A stretch of 64,000 nucleotides of DNA from Nemertoderma westbladi. Lineage: Eukaryota > Xenacoelomorpha > Nemertodermatida > Nemertodermatidae. The notes under the pieces are model-generated. The model had not been told where the DNA came from and ran no database searches. It saw only the letters and a list, made by a program, of their open reading frames with translations. Within the stretch, counting starts at the first letter, position 1; every line of letters starts with the position of its first letter. The stretch covers positions 124,001 through 188,000 of the forward strand of contig JAUCBJ010007785.1 in the NCBI GenBank assembly GCA_032718475.1. Direction: 5' to 3'. This document shows, piece by piece, positions 1 through 14,600 of this stretch. A program made the translations under genes and the position numbers.

Positions 1-2020
1 GTAAGGTTTGGTAGGTCTCAGAATGAACTAATTGGATAAGGTTTGGTAGGTATCAGAATGAACTATTTGGATAAGGTTTGGTAGGTCTCAGAATGAACTA
101 TTTGGATAAGTTTTGGTAGGTCAAAAAAATTAACTAATTGGATAAGGTTTGGTAGGTCAAAACAATGAACTAATTGGATAAGGTTTGGTAGGTCCCAAAA
201 CGAACTAATTGGGTAAGGTTTGGTAGGTCAAAAAAATTAACTAATTGGATAAGGTTTGGTGGGTCTCAGAATGAACTAATTGGGTAAGGTTTGGTAGGTC
301 TCAGAATTAACTATTTGGATAAGGTTTGGTAGGTCTCAGAATGAACTAATTGGATAAGGTTTGGTAGGTCTCAGAATGAACTAATTGGATATGGTTTGGT
401 AGGTCTCAGAATGAACTATTTGGATAAGGTTTGGTAGGTCTCAAAATGAACTATTTGGATAAGGTTTGGTAGGTCAAAAAAATGAACTAATTGGATAAGG
501 TTTGGTGGTTCTCAGAATGAACTAATTGGATAAGGTTTGGTAGGTCTCAGAATGAACTACTAATTGGATAAGGTTTGGTGGGTCTCAAAATTAACTAATT
601 GGGTAAGGTTTGGTAGGTCTCAGAATGAACTAATTGGATAAGGTTTGGTAGGTCTCAGAATGAACTAATTGGATAAGGTTTGGTAGGTCTCAGAATGAAC
701 TAATTGGATAAGGTTTGGTAGATCTCAGAATGAACTATTTGGATAAGGTTTGGTGGGTCTCAGAATGAACTAATTGGGTAAGGTTTGGTAGGTCCCAAAA
801 TGAACTAATTGGATAAGGTTTGGTGGGTCTCAGAATGAACTAATTGGGTAAGGTTTGGTAGGTCTCAGAATGAACTAATTGGATAAGGTTTGGTAGGTCT
901 CAGAATGAACTATTTGGATAAGGTTTGGTAGGTCTCAAAATGAACTATTTGGATAAGGTTTGGTAGGTCTCAAAATGAACTATTTGGATAAGGTTTGGTA
1001 GGTCTCAAAATTAACTAATTGGGTAAGGTTTGGTAGGTCTCAGAATGAACTAATTGGATAAGGTTTGGTAGGTCTCAGAATGAACTAATTGGATAAGGTT
1101 TGGTAGGTCTCAGAATGAACTATTTGGATAAGGTTTGGTAGGTCCATCAGAAATTGAACTAATTGTGGATAAGGTTTGGTAGGTCTCAGAATTACTAATT
1201 GGATAAGGTTTGGTGGGTCTCAAATAACTAATTGGGTAAGGTTTGGTAGGTCTCAGAATGAACTAATTGGATAAGGTTTGGTAGGTCTCAGAATGAACTA
1301 ATTGGATAAGGTTTGGTAGGTCTCAGAATGAACTAATTGGATAAGGTTTGGTAGTCTCAGAATGAACTATTGGATAAGGTTTGGTGGGTCTCAGAATGAA
1401 CTAATTGGGTAAGGTTTGGTAGGTCCCAAAATGAACTAATTGGATAAGGTTTGGTGGGTCTCAGAATGAACTAATTGGGTAAGGTTTGGTAGGTCTCAGA
1501 ATGAACTATTTGGATAAGGTTTGGTAGGTCTCAAAATGAACTATTTGGATAAGGTTTGGTAGGTCTCAAAATGAACTATTTGGATAAGGTTTGGTAGGTC
1601 TCAAAATTAACTAATTGGGTAAGGTTTGGTAGGTCTCAGAATTAACTAATTGGATAAGGTTTGGTGGGTCTCAGAATGAACTAATTGGGTAAGGTTTGGT
1701 AGGTCTCAGAATGAACTAATTGGATAAGGTTTGGTAGGTATCAGAATGAACTATTTGGATAAGGTTTGGTAGGTCTCAGAATGAACTATTTGGATAAGTT
1801 TTGGTAGGTCAAAAAAATTAACTAATTGGATAAGGTTTGGTAGGTCAAAAAAATGAACTATTTGGATAAGGTTTGGTAGGTCAAAAAAATGAACTAATTG
1901 GATAAGGTTTGGTGGGTCTCAGAATGAACTAATTGGGTAAGGTTTGGTAGGTCTCAGAATGAACTATTTGGATAAGGTTTGGTAGGTCTCAGAATGAACT
2001 AATTGGATAAGGTTTGGTAG

Positions 2021-2620
2021 GTATCAGAATGAACTATTTGGATAAGGTTTGGTAGGTCTCAAAATGAACTATTTGGATAAGGTTTGGTAGGTCTCAAAAT
2101 TAACTAATTGGGTAAGGTTTGGTAGGTCTCAGAATTAACTAATTGGATAAGGTTTGGTGGGTCTCAGAATGAACTAATTGGGTAAGGTTTGGTAGGTCTC
2201 AGAATGAACTAATTGGATAAGGTTTGGTAGGTATCAGAATGAACTATTTGGATAAGGTTTGGTAGGTCTCAAAATGAACTATTTGGATAAGGTTTGGTAG
2301 GTCTCAAAATTAACTAATTGGGTAAGGTTTGGTAGGTCTCAGAATTAACTAATTGGATAAGGTTTGGTGGGTCTCAGAATGAACTAATTGGGTAAGGTTT
2401 GGTAGGTCTCAGAATGAACTAATTGGATAAGGTTTGGTAGGTATCAGAATGAACTATTTGGATAAGGTTTGGTAGGTCTCAAAATGAACTATTTGGATAA
2501 GGTTTGGTAGGTCTCAAAATTAACTAATTGGGTAAGGTTTGGTAGGTCTCAGAATTAACTAATTGGATAAGGTTTGGTGGGTCTCAGAATGAACTAATTG
2601 CATAAGGTTTGGTAGGTCTC
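2021..2620. repeat. 210-bp (six-monomer) higher-order repeat in the satellite
   Basis: The monomer variant with GTATCAGAATG starts at 2021, 2231 and 2441, exactly 210 bp (6 x 35) apart. The five monomers after it keep the same order of variants in each copy, and the third copy diverges near 2600 (ATTGCATAAGG). Similar blocks occur near 7480, 10390, 13590, 16510, 19580 and 21530. This is a true higher-order repeat rather than random mixing of monomers. Confidence 0.85.
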
Positions 2621-5600
2621 AGAATGAACTACTAATTGGATAAGGTTTGGTGGGTCTCAGAATGAACTAATTGGATAAGGTTTGGTAGGTCTCAAAATTA
2701 ACTAATTGGGTAAGGTTTGGTAGGTCTCAAAATGAACTAATTGGGTAAGGTTTGGTAGGCCTCAGAATGAACTAATTGGATAAGGTTTGGTGGGTCTCAG
2801 AATGAACTAATTGGATAAGGTTTGGTAGGTCTCAAAATTAACTAATTGGGTAAGGTTTGGTAGGTCTCAAAATGAACTAATTGGGTAAGGTTTGGTAGGT
2901 CTCAAAATGAACTAATTGGGTAAGGTTTGGTAGGTCTCAGAATGAACTAATTGGATAAGGTTTGGTGGGTCTCAGAATGAACTAATTGGATAAGGTTTGG
3001 TAGGTCTCAAAATTAACTAATTGGGTAAGGTTTGGTAGGTCTCAAAATGAACTAATTGGGTAAGGTTTGGTAGGTCTCAGAATGAACTAATTGGATAAGG
3101 TTTGGTGGGTCTCAGAATGACCTATTTGGATAAGGTTTGGTAGGTCTCAGAATGAACTAATTGGGTAAGGTTTGGTAGGTCTCAGAATGAACTATTTGGA
3201 TAAGGTTTGGTAGGTCTCAAAATAACTATTTGGATAAGGTTTGGTTGGTCTCAAAATGAACTAATTGGGTAAGGTTTGGTAGGTCACAGAATTAACTAAT
3301 TGGATAAGGTTTGGTAGGTCTCAGAATGAACTAATTGGATAAGGTTTGGTAGGTCTCAAAATGAACTAATTGGGTAAGGTTTGGTAGGTCTCAGAATGAA
3401 CTAATTGGATAAGGTTTGGTGGGTCTCAGAATGAACTAATTGGGTAAGGTTTGGTAGGTCACAGAATTAACTAATTGGATAAGGTTTGGTAGGTCTCAGA
3501 ATGAACTAATTGGATAAGGTTTGGTAGGTCTCAAAATGAACTAATTGGGTAAGGTTTGGTAGGTCTCAGAATGAACTAATTGGATAAGGTTTGGTGGGTC
3601 TCAGAATGAACTAATTGGATAAGGTTTGGTAGGTCTCAAAATTAACTAATTGGGTAAGGTTTGGTAGGTCTCAAAATGAACTAATTGGGTAAGGTTTGGT
3701 AGGTCTCAGAATGAACTAATTGGATAAGGTTTGGTGGGTCTCAGAATGACCTATTTGGATAAGGTTTGGTAGGTCTCAGAATGAACTAATTGGGTAAGGT
3801 ATGGTAGGTCTCAGAATGAACTATTTGGATAAGGTTTGGTAGGTCTCAAAATAACTATTTGGATAAGGTTTGGTTGGTCTCAAAATGAACTAATTGGGTA
3901 AGGTTTGGTAGGTCACAGAATTAACTAATTGGATAAGGTTTGGTAGGTCTCAGAATGAACTAATTGGATAAGGTTTGGTAGGTCTCAGAATGAACTAATT
4001 GGATAAGGTTTGGTGGGTCTCAGAATGAACTAATTGGGTAAGGTTTGGTAGGTCACAGAATTAACTAATTGGATAAGGTTTGGTAGGTCTCAGAATGAAC
4101 TAATTGGATAAGGTTTGGTAGGTCTCAAAATAACTATTTGGATAAGGTTTGGTAGGTCTCAAAATGAACTAATTGGGTAAGGTTTGGTAGGTCTCAGAAT
4201 GAACTAATTGGATAAGGTTTGGTAGGTCTCAGAATGAACTAATTGGATAAGGTTTGGTAGGTCTCAGAATTAACTAATTGGGTAAGGTTTGGTAGGTCTC
4301 AGAATGAACTAATTGGATAAGTTTTGGTAGGTCTCAGAATGAACTAATTGGATAAGGTTTGGTAGGTCTCAGAATGAACTATTTGGATAAGGTTTGGTGG
4401 GTCTCAAAATGAACTAATTGGGTAAGGTTTGGTGGGTCTCAGAATGAACTAATTGGGTAAGGTTTGGTAGGTCTCAGAATGAACTAATTGGGTAAGGTTT
4501 GGTAGGTCTCAAAATGAACTATTTGGATAAGGTTTGGTAGGTCTCAGAATGAACTATTTGGATAAGGTTTGGTAGGTCTCAGAATGAACTAATTGGGTAA
4601 GGTTTGGTAGGTCTCAAAATGAACTATTTGGATAAGGTTTGGTAGGTCTCAAAATGAACTAATTGGGTAAGGTTTGGTAGGTCTCAGAATTAACTAATTG
4701 GATAAGGTTTGGTGGGTCTCAGAATGAACTATTTGGATAAGGTTTGGTAGGTCTCAGAATGAACTATTTGGATAAGGTTTGGTAGGTCTCAGAATGAACT
4801 AATTGGATAAGGTTTGGTAGGTCTCAGAATGAACTAATTGGATAAGGTTTGGTAGGTCTCAGAATGAACTAATTGGATAAGGTTTGGTGGGTCTCAGAAT
4901 GAACTAATTGGGTAAGGTTTGGTAGGTCATAGAATTAACTAATTGGATAAGGTTTGGTAGGTCTCAGAATGAACTAATTGGATAAGGTTTGGTTGGTCTC
5001 AAAATAACTATTTGGATAAGGTTTGGTAGGTCTCAAAATGAACTAATTGGGTAAGGTTTGGTAGGTCTCAGAATGAACTAATTGGATAAGGTTTGGTAGG
5101 TCTCAGAATGAACTAATTGGATAAGGTTTGGTAGGTCTCAGAATTAACTAATTGGGTAAGGTTTGGTAGGTCTCAGAATGAACTAATTGGATAAGGTTTG
5201 GTAGGTCTCAGAATGAACTAATTGGATAAGGTTTGGTAGGTCTCAGAATGAACTATTTGGATAAGGTTTGGTGGGTCTCAAAATGAACTAATTGGGTAAG
5301 GTTTGGTGGGTCTCAGAATGAACTAATTGGGTAAGGTTTGGTAGGTCTCAGAATGAACTAATTGGGTAAGGTTTGGTAGGTCTCAAAATGAACTATTTGG
5401 ATAAGGTTTGGTAGGTCTCAGAATGAACTATTTGGATAAGGTTTGGTAGGTCTCAGAATGAACTAATTGGGTAAGGTTTGGTAGGTCTCAGAATGAACTA
5501 TTTGGATAAGGTTTGGTGGGTCTCAAAATGAACTAATTGGGTAAGGTTTGGTGGGTCTCAGAATGAACTAATTGGGTAAGGTTTGGTAGGTCTCAGAATG

Positions 5601-8600
5601 AACTAATTGGGTAAGGTTTGGTAGGTCTCAAAATGAACTATTTGGATAAGGTTTGGTAGGTCTCAGAATGAACTAATTGGATAAGGTTTGGTAGGTCTCA
5701 GAATGAACTAATTGGATAAGGTTTGGTAGGTCAAAAAAATTAACTAATTGGATAAGGTTTGGTAGGTCTCAGAATGAACTAATTGGATAAGGTTTGGTAG
5801 GTCTCAGAATGAACTAATTGGATAAGGTTTGGTGGGTCTCAGAATGAACTAATTGGGTAAGGTTTGGTAGGTCACAGAATTAACTAATTGGATAAGGTTT
5901 GGTAGGTCTCAGAATGAACTAATTGGATAAGGTTTGGTTGGTCTCAAAATAACTATTTGGATAAGGTTTGGTAGGTCTCAAAATGAACTAATTGGGTAAG
6001 GTTTGGTAGGTCTCAGAATGAACTAATTGGATAAGGTTTGGTAGGTCTCAGAATGAACTAATTGGATAAGGTTTGGTAGGTCTCAGAATTAACTAATTGG
6101 GTAAGGTTTGGAAGGTCTCAGAATGAACTAATTGGATAAGTTTTGGTAGGTCTCAGAATGAACTAATTGGATAAGGTTTGGTAGGTCTCAGAATGAACTA
6201 TTTGGATAAGGTTTGGTGGGTCTCAAAATGAACTAATTGGGTAAGGTTTGGTGGGTCTCAGAATGAACTAATTGGGTAAGGTTTGGTAGGTCTCAGAATG
6301 AACTAATTGGGTAAGGTTTGGTAGGTCTCAAAATGAACTATTTGGATAAGGTTTGGTAGGTCTCAGAATGAACTATTTGGATAAGGTTTGGTAGGTCTCA
6401 GAATGAACTAATTGGGTAAGGTTTGGTAGGTCTCAGAATGAACTATTTGGATAAGGTTTGGTGGGTCTCAAAATGAACTAATTGGGTAAGGTTTGGTGGG
6501 TCTCAGAATGAACTAATTGGGTAAGGTTTGGTAGGTCTCAGAATGAACTAATTGGGTAAGGTTTGGTAGGTCTCAAAATGAACTATTTGGATAAGGTTTG
6601 GTAGGTCTCAGAATGAACTAATTGGATAAGGTTTGGTAGGTCTCAGAATGAACTAATTGGATAAGGTTTGGTAGGTCAAAAAAATTAACTAATTGGATAA
6701 GGTTTGGTAGGTCTCAGAATGAACTAATTGGATAAGGTTTGGTAGGTCTCAGAATGAACTAATTGGATAAGGTTTGGTAGGTCTCAGAATGAACTAATTG
6801 GATAAGGTTTGGTAGGTCTCAGAATGAACTAATTGGATAAGGTTTGGTAGGTCTCAGAATGAACTAATTGGATAAGGTTTGGTAGGTCTCAGAATGAACT
6901 AATTGGGTAAGTTTTGGTAGGTCTCAGAATGAACTATTTGGATAAGGTTTGGTAGGTCTCAGAATTAACTAATTGGATAAGGTTTGGTAGGTCTCAGAAT
7001 GAACTAATTGGATAAGGTTTGGTAGGTCTCAAAATTAACTAATTGGATAAGGTTTGGTAGGTCTCAGAATGAACTAATTGGATAAGGTTTGGTAGGTCTC
7101 AGAATGAACTAATTGGATAAGGTTTGGTAGGTCTCAGAATGAACTAATTGGATAAGGTTTGGTAGGTCTCAGAATGAACTAATTGGATAAGGTTTGGTAG
7201 GTATCAGAATGAACTATTTGGATAAGGTTTGGTAGGTCTCAGAATGAACTATTTGGATAAGTTTTGGTAGGTCAAACAAATTAACTAATTGGATAAGGTT
7301 TGGTAGGTCAAAAAAATGAACTATTTGGATAAGGTTTGGTAGGTCAAAAAAATGAACTAATTGGATAAGGTTTGGTGGGTCTCAGAATGAACTAATTGGG
7401 TAAGGTTTGGTAGGTCTCAGAATGAACTATTTGGATAAGGTTTGGTAGGTCTCAGAATGAACTAATTGGATAAGGTTTGGTAGGTATCAGAATGAACTAT
7501 TTGGATAAGGTTTGGTAGGTCTCAAAATGAACTATTTGGATAAGGTTTGGTAGGTCTCAAAATTAACTAATTGGGTAAGGTTTGGTAGGTCTCAGAATTA
7601 ACTAATTGGATAAGGTTTGGTGGGTCTCAGAATGAACTAATTGGGTAAGGTTTGGTAGGTCTCAGAATGAACTAATTGGATAAGGTTTGGTAGGTATCAG
7701 AATGAACTATTTGGATAAGGTTTGGTAGGTCTCAAAATGAACTATTTGGATAAGGTTTGGTAGGTCTCAAAATTAACTAATTGGGTAAGGTTTGGTAGGT
7801 CTCAGAATTAACTAATTGGATAAGGTTTGGTGGGTCTCAGAATGAACTAATTGCATAAGGTTTGGTAGGTCTCAGAATGAACTACTAATTGGATAAGGTT
7901 TGGTGGGTCTCAGAATGAACTAATTGGATAAGGTTTGGTAGGTCTCAAAATTAACTAATTGGGTAAGGTTTGGTAGGTCTCAAAATGAACTATTTGGATA
8001 AGGTTTGGTAGGTCTCAAAATGAACTATTTGGATAAGGTTTGGTAGGTCTCAAAATTAACTAATTGGGTAAGGTTTGGTAGGTCTCAGAATTAACTAATT
8101 GGATAAGGTTTGGTGGGTCTCAGAATGAACTAATTGGGTAAGGTTTGGTAGGTCTCAGAATGAACTAATTGGATAAGGTTTGGTAGGTATCAGAATGAAC
8201 TATTTGGATAAGGTTTGGTAGGTCTCAGAATGAACTATTTGGATAAGTTTTGGTAGGTCAAAAAAATTAACTAATTGGATAAGGTTTGGTAGGTCAAAAA
8301 AATGAACTATTTGGATAAGGTTTGGTAGGTCAAAAAAATGAACTAATTGGATAAGGTTTGGTGGGTCTCAGAATGAACTAATTGGGTAAGGTTTGGTAGG
8401 TCTCAGAATGAACTATTTGGATAAGGTTTGGTAGGTCTCAGAATGAACTAATTGGATAAGGTTTGGTAGGTATCAGAATGAACTATTTGGATAAGGTTTG
8501 GTAGGTCTCAAAATGAACTATTTGGATAAGGTTTGGTAGGTCTCAAAATTAACTAATTGGGTAAGGTTTGGTAGGTCTCAGAATTAACTAATTGGATAAG

Positions 8601-11600
8601 GTTTGGTGGGTCTCAGAATGAACTAATTGGGTAAGGTTTGGTAGGTCTCAGAATGAACTAATTGGATAAGGTTTGGTAGGTATCAGAATGAACTATTTGG
8701 ATAAGGTTTGGTAGGTCTCAAAATGAACTATTTGGATAAGGTTTGGTAGGTCTCAAAATTAACTAATTGGGTAAGGTTTGGTAGGTCTCAGAATTAACTA
8801 ATTGGGTAAGGTTTGGTAGGTCTCAGAATGAACTAATTGGATAAGGTTTGGTGGGTCTCAGAATGAACTAATTGGATAAGGTTTGGTAGGTCTCAAAATT
8901 AACTAATTGGGTAAGGTTTGGTAGGTCTCAGAATGAACTAATTGGATAAGGTTTGGTGGGTCTCAGAATGAACTAATTGGGTAAGGTTTGGTAGGTCTCA
9001 GAATGAACTAATTGGATAAGGTTTGGTAGGTATCAGAATGAACTATTTGGATAAGGTTTGGTAGGTCTCAGAATGAACTATTTGGATAAGTTTTGGTAGG
9101 TCAAAAAAATTAACTAATTGGATAAGGTTTGGTAGGTCAAAACAATGAACTAATTGGATAAGGTTTGGTAGGTCCCAAAACGAACTAATTGGGTAAGGTT
9201 TGGTAGGTCAAAAAAATTAACTAATTGGATAAGGTTTGGTGGGTCTCAGAATGAACTAATTGGGTAAGGTTTGGTAGGTCTCAGAATTAACTATTTGGAT
9301 AAGGTTTGGTAGGTCTCAGAATGAACTAATTGGATAAGGTTTGGTAGGTCTCAGAATGAACTAATTGGATATGGTTTGGTAGGTCTCAGAATGAACTATT
9401 TGGATAAGGTTTGGTAGGTCTCAAAATGAACTATTTGGATAAGGTTTGGTAGGTCAAAAAAATGAACTAATTGGATAAGGTTTGGTGGTTCTCAGAATGA
9501 ACTAATTGGATAAGGTTTGGTAGGTCTCAGAATGAACTACTAATTGGATAAGGTTTGGTGGGTCTCAAAATTAACTAATTGGGTAAGGTTTGGTAGGTCT
9601 CAGAATGAACTAATTGGATAAGGTTTGGTAGGTCTCAGAATGAACTAATTGGATAAGGTTTGGTAGGTCTCAGAATGAACTAATTGGATAAGGTTTGGTA
9701 GATCTCAGAATGAACTATTTGGATAAGGTTTGGTGGGTCTCAGAATGAACTAATTGGGTAAGGTTTGGTAGGTCCCAAAATGAACTAATTGGATAAGGTT
9801 TGGTGGGTCTCAGAATGAACTAATTGGGTAAGGTTTGGTAGGTCTCAGAATGAACTAATTGGATAAGGTTTGGTAGATCTCAGAATGAACTATTTGGATA
9901 AGGTTTGGTAGGTCTCAAAATGAACTATTTGGATAAGGTTTGGTAGGTCTCAAAATGAACTATTTGGATAAGGTTTGGTAGGTCTCAAAATTAACTAATT
10001 GGGTAAGGTTTGGTAGGTCTCAGAATTAACTAATTGGATAAGGTTTGGTGGGTCTCAGAATGAACTAATTGGGTAAGGTTTGGTAGGTCTCAGAATGAAC
10101 TAATTGGATAAGGTTTGGTAGGTATCAGAATGAACTATTTGGATAAGGTTTGGTAGGTCTCAGAATGAACTATTTGGATAAGTTTTGGTAGGTCAAAAAA
10201 ATTAACTAATTGGATAAGGTTTGGTAGGTCAAAAAAATGAACTATTTGGATAAGGTTTGGTAGGTCAAAAAAATGAACTAATTGGATAAGGTTTGGTGGG
10301 TCTCAGAATGAACTAATTGGGTAAGGTTTGGTAGGTCTCAGAATGAACTATTTGGATAAGGTTTGGTAGGTCTCAGAATGAACTAATTGGATAAGGTTTG
10401 GTAGGTATCAGAATGAACTATTTGGATAAGGTTTGGTAGGTCTCAAAATGAACTATTTGGATAAGGTTTGGTAGGTCTCAAAATTAACTAATTGGGTAAG
10501 GTTTGGTAGGTCTCAGAATTAACTAATTGGATAAGGTTTGGTGGGTCTCAGAATGAACTAATTGGGTAAGGTTTGGTAGGTCTCAGAATGAACTAATTGG
10601 ATAAGGTTTGGTAGGTATCAGAATGAACTATTTGGATAAGGTTTGGTAGGTCTCAAAATGAACTATTTGGATAAGGTTTGGTAGGTCTCAAAATTAACTA
10701 ATTGGGTAAGGTTTGGTAGGTCTCAGAATTAACTAATTGGATAAGGTTTGGTGGGTCTCAGAATGAACTAATTGCATAAGGTTTGGTAGGTCTCAGAATG
10801 AACTACTAATTGGATAAGGTTTGGTGGGTCTCAGAATGAACTAATTGGATAAGGTTTGGTAGGTCTCAAAATTAACTAATTGGGTAAGGTTTGGTAGGTC
10901 TCAAAATGAACTAATTGGGTAAGGTTTGGTAGGTCTCAGAATGAACTAATTGGATAAGGTTTGGTGGGTCTCAGAATGAACTAATTGGATAAGGTTTGGT
11001 AGGTCTCAAAATTAACTAATTTGGTAAGGTTTGGTAGGTCTCAAATTGAACTAATTGGGTAAGGTTTGGTAGGTCTCAAAATGAACTAATTGGGTAAGGT
11101 TTGGTAGGTCTCAGAATGAACTAATTGGATAAGGTTTGGTGGGTCTCAGAATGAACTAATTGGATAAGGTTTGGTAGGTCTCAAAATTAACTAATTGGGT
11201 AAGGTTTGGTAGGTCTCAAAATGAACTAATTGGGTAAGGTTTGGTAGGTCTCAGAATGAACTAATTGGATAAGGTTTGGTGGGTCTCAGAATGACCTATT
11301 TGGATAAGGTTTGGTAGGTCTCAGAATGAACTAATTGGGTAAGGTTTGGTAGGTCTCAGAATGAACTATTTGGATAAGGTTTGGTAGGTCTCAAAATAAC
11401 TATTTGGATAAGGTTTGGTTGGTCTCAAAATGAACTAATTGGGTAAGGTTTGGTAGGTCACAGAATTAACTAATTGGATAAGGTTTGGTAGGTCTCAGAA
11501 TGAACTAATTGGATAAGGTTTGGTAGGTCTCAAAATGAACTAATTGGGTAAGGTTTGGTAGGTCTCAGAATGAACTAATTGGATAAGGTTTGGTGGGTCT

Positions 11601-14600
11601 CAGAATGAACTAATTGGGTAAGGTTTGGTAGGTCTCAGAATGAACTATTTGGATAAGGTTTGGTAGGTCTCAAAATAACTATTTGGATAAGGTTTGGTAG
11701 GTCTCAAAATAACTATTTGGATAAGGTTTGGTAGGTCTCAAAATGAACTAATTGGGTAAGGTTTGGTAGGTCTCAGAATGAACTAATTGGATAAGGTTTG
11801 GTAGGTCTCAGAATGAACTAATTGGATAAGGTTTGGTAGGTCTCAGAATTAACTAATTGGGTAAGGTTTGGTAGGTCTCAGAATGAACTAATTGGATAAG
11901 TTTTGGTAGGTCTCAGAATGAACTAATTGGATAAGGTTTGGTAGGTCTCAGAATGAACTATTTGGATAAGGTTTGGTGGGTCTCAAAATGAACTAATTGG
12001 GTAAGGTTTGGTGGGTCTCAGAATGAACTAATTGGGTAAGGTTTGGTAGGTCTCAGAATGAACTAATTGGGTAAGGTTTGGTAGGTCTCAAAATGAACTA
12101 TTTGGATAAGGTTTGGTAGGTCTCAGAATGAACTATTTGGATAAGGTTTGGTAGGTCTCAGAATGAACTAATTGGGTAAGGTTTGGTAGGTCTCAGAATG
12201 AACTATTTGGATAAGGTTTGGTGGGTCTCAAAATGAACTAATTGGGTAAGGTTTGGTGGGTCTCAGAATGAACTAATTGGGTAAGGTTTGGTAGGTCTCA
12301 GAATGAACTAATTGGGTAAGGTTTGGTAGGTCTCAAAATGAACTATTTGGATAAGGTTTGGTAGGTCTCAGAATGAACTAATTGGATAAGGTTTGGTAGG
12401 TCTCAGAATGAACTAATTGGATAAGGTTTGGTAGGTCAAAAAAATTAACTAATTGGATAAGGTTTGGTAGGTCTCAGAATGAACTAATTGGATAAGGTTT
12501 GGTAGGTCTCAGAATGAACTAATTGGATAAGGTTTGGTAGGTCTCAGAATGAACTAATTGGATAAGGTTTGGTAGGTCTCAGAATGAACTAATTGGATAA
12601 GGTTTGGTAGGTCTCAGAATGAACTAATTGGATAAGGTTTGGTAGGTCTCAGAATGAACTAATTGGGTAAGGTTTGGTAGGTCTCAGAATGAACTATTTG
12701 GATAAGGTTTGGTAGGTCTCAGAATTAACTAATTGGATAAGGTTTGGTAGGTCTCAGAATGAACTAATTGGATAAGGTTTGGTAGGTCAAAAAAATTAAC
12801 TAATTGGATAAGGTTTGGTAGGTCTCAGAATGAACTAATTGGATAAGGTTTGGTAGGTCTCAGAATGAACTAATTGGATAAGGTTTGGTAGGTCTCAGAA
12901 TGAACTAATTGGATAAGGTTTGGTAGGTCTCAGAATGAACTAATTGGATAAGGTTTGGTAGGTCTCAGAATGAACTAATTGGATAAGGTTTGGTAGGTCT
13001 CAGAATGAACTAATTGGGTAAGGTTTGGTAGGTCTCAGAATGAACTATTTGGATAAGGTTTGGTAGGTCTCAGAATGAACTAATTGGATAAGGTTTGGTA
13101 GGTCTCAGAATGAACTAATTGGATAAGGTTTGGTAGGTCTCAGAATGAACTAATTGGATAAGGTTTGGTAGGTCTCAGAATGAACTAATTGGGTAAGTTT
13201 TGGTAGGTCTCAGAATGAACTATTTGGATAAGGTTTGGTAGGTCTCAGAATTAACTAATTGGATAAGGTTTGGTAGGTCTCAGAATGAACTAATTGGATA
13301 AGGTTTGGTAGGTCTCAGAATGAACTAATTGGATAAGGTTTGGTAGGTCTCAGAATGAACTAATTGGATAAGGTTTGGTAGGTCTCAGAATGAACTAATT
13401 GGATAAGGTTTGGTAGGTCTCAAAATGAACTACTAATTGGATAAGGTTTGGTAGGTCTCAGAATGAACTAATTGGATAAGGTTTGGTAGGTCTCAGAATG
13501 AACTATTTGGATAAGGTTTGGTAGGTCTCAGAATGAACTATTTGGATAAGGTTTGGTAGGTCTCAGAATGAACTAATTGGATAAGGTTTGGTAGGTATCA
13601 GAATGAACTATTTGGATAAGGTTTGGTAGGTCTCAAAATGAACTATTTGGATAAGGTTTGGTAGGTCTCAAAATTAACTAATTGGGTAAGGTTTGGTAGG
13701 TCTCAGAATTAACTAATTGGATAAGGTTTGGTGGGTCTCAGAATGAACTAATTGGGTAAGGTTTGGTAGGTCTCAGAATGAACTAATTGGATAAGGTTTG
13801 GTAGGTATCAGAATGAACTATTTGGATAAGGTTTGGTAGGTCTCAAAATGAACTATTTGGATAAGGTTTGGTAGGTCTCAAAATTAACTAATTGGGTAAG
13901 GTTTGGTAGGTCTCAGAATTAACTAATTGGATAAGGTTTGGTGGGTCTCAGAATGAACTAATTGCATAAGGTTTGGTAGGTCTCAGAATGAACTACTAAT
14001 TGGATAAGGTTTGGTGGGTCTCAGAATGAACTAATTGGATAAGGTTTGGTAGGTCTCAAAATTAACTAATTGGGTAAGGTTTGGTAGGTCTCAAAATGAA
14101 CTATTTGGATAAGGTTTGGTAGGTCTCAAAATGAACTATTTGGATAAGGTTTGGTAGGTCTCAAAATTAACTAATTGGGTAAGGTTTGGTAGGTCTCAGA
14201 ATTAACTAATTGGATAAGGTTTGGTGGGTCTCAGAATGAACTAATTGGGTAAGGTTTGGTAGGTCTCAGAATGAACTAATTGGATAAGGTTTGGTAGGTA
14301 TCAGAATGAACTATTTGGATAAGGTTTGGTAGGTCTCAGAATGAACTATTTGGATAAGTTTTGGTAGGTCAAAAAATTAACTAATTGGATAAGGTTTGGT
14401 AGGTCAAAAAAATGAACTATTTGGATAAGGTTTGGTAGGTCTCAGAATGAACTAATTGGATAAGGTTTGGTGGGTCTCAGAATGAACTAATTGGGTAAGG
14501 TTTGGTAGGTCTCAGAATGAACTATTTGGATAAGGTTTGGTAGGTCTCAGAATGAACTAATTGGATAAGGTTTGGTAGGTATCAGAATGAACTATTTGGA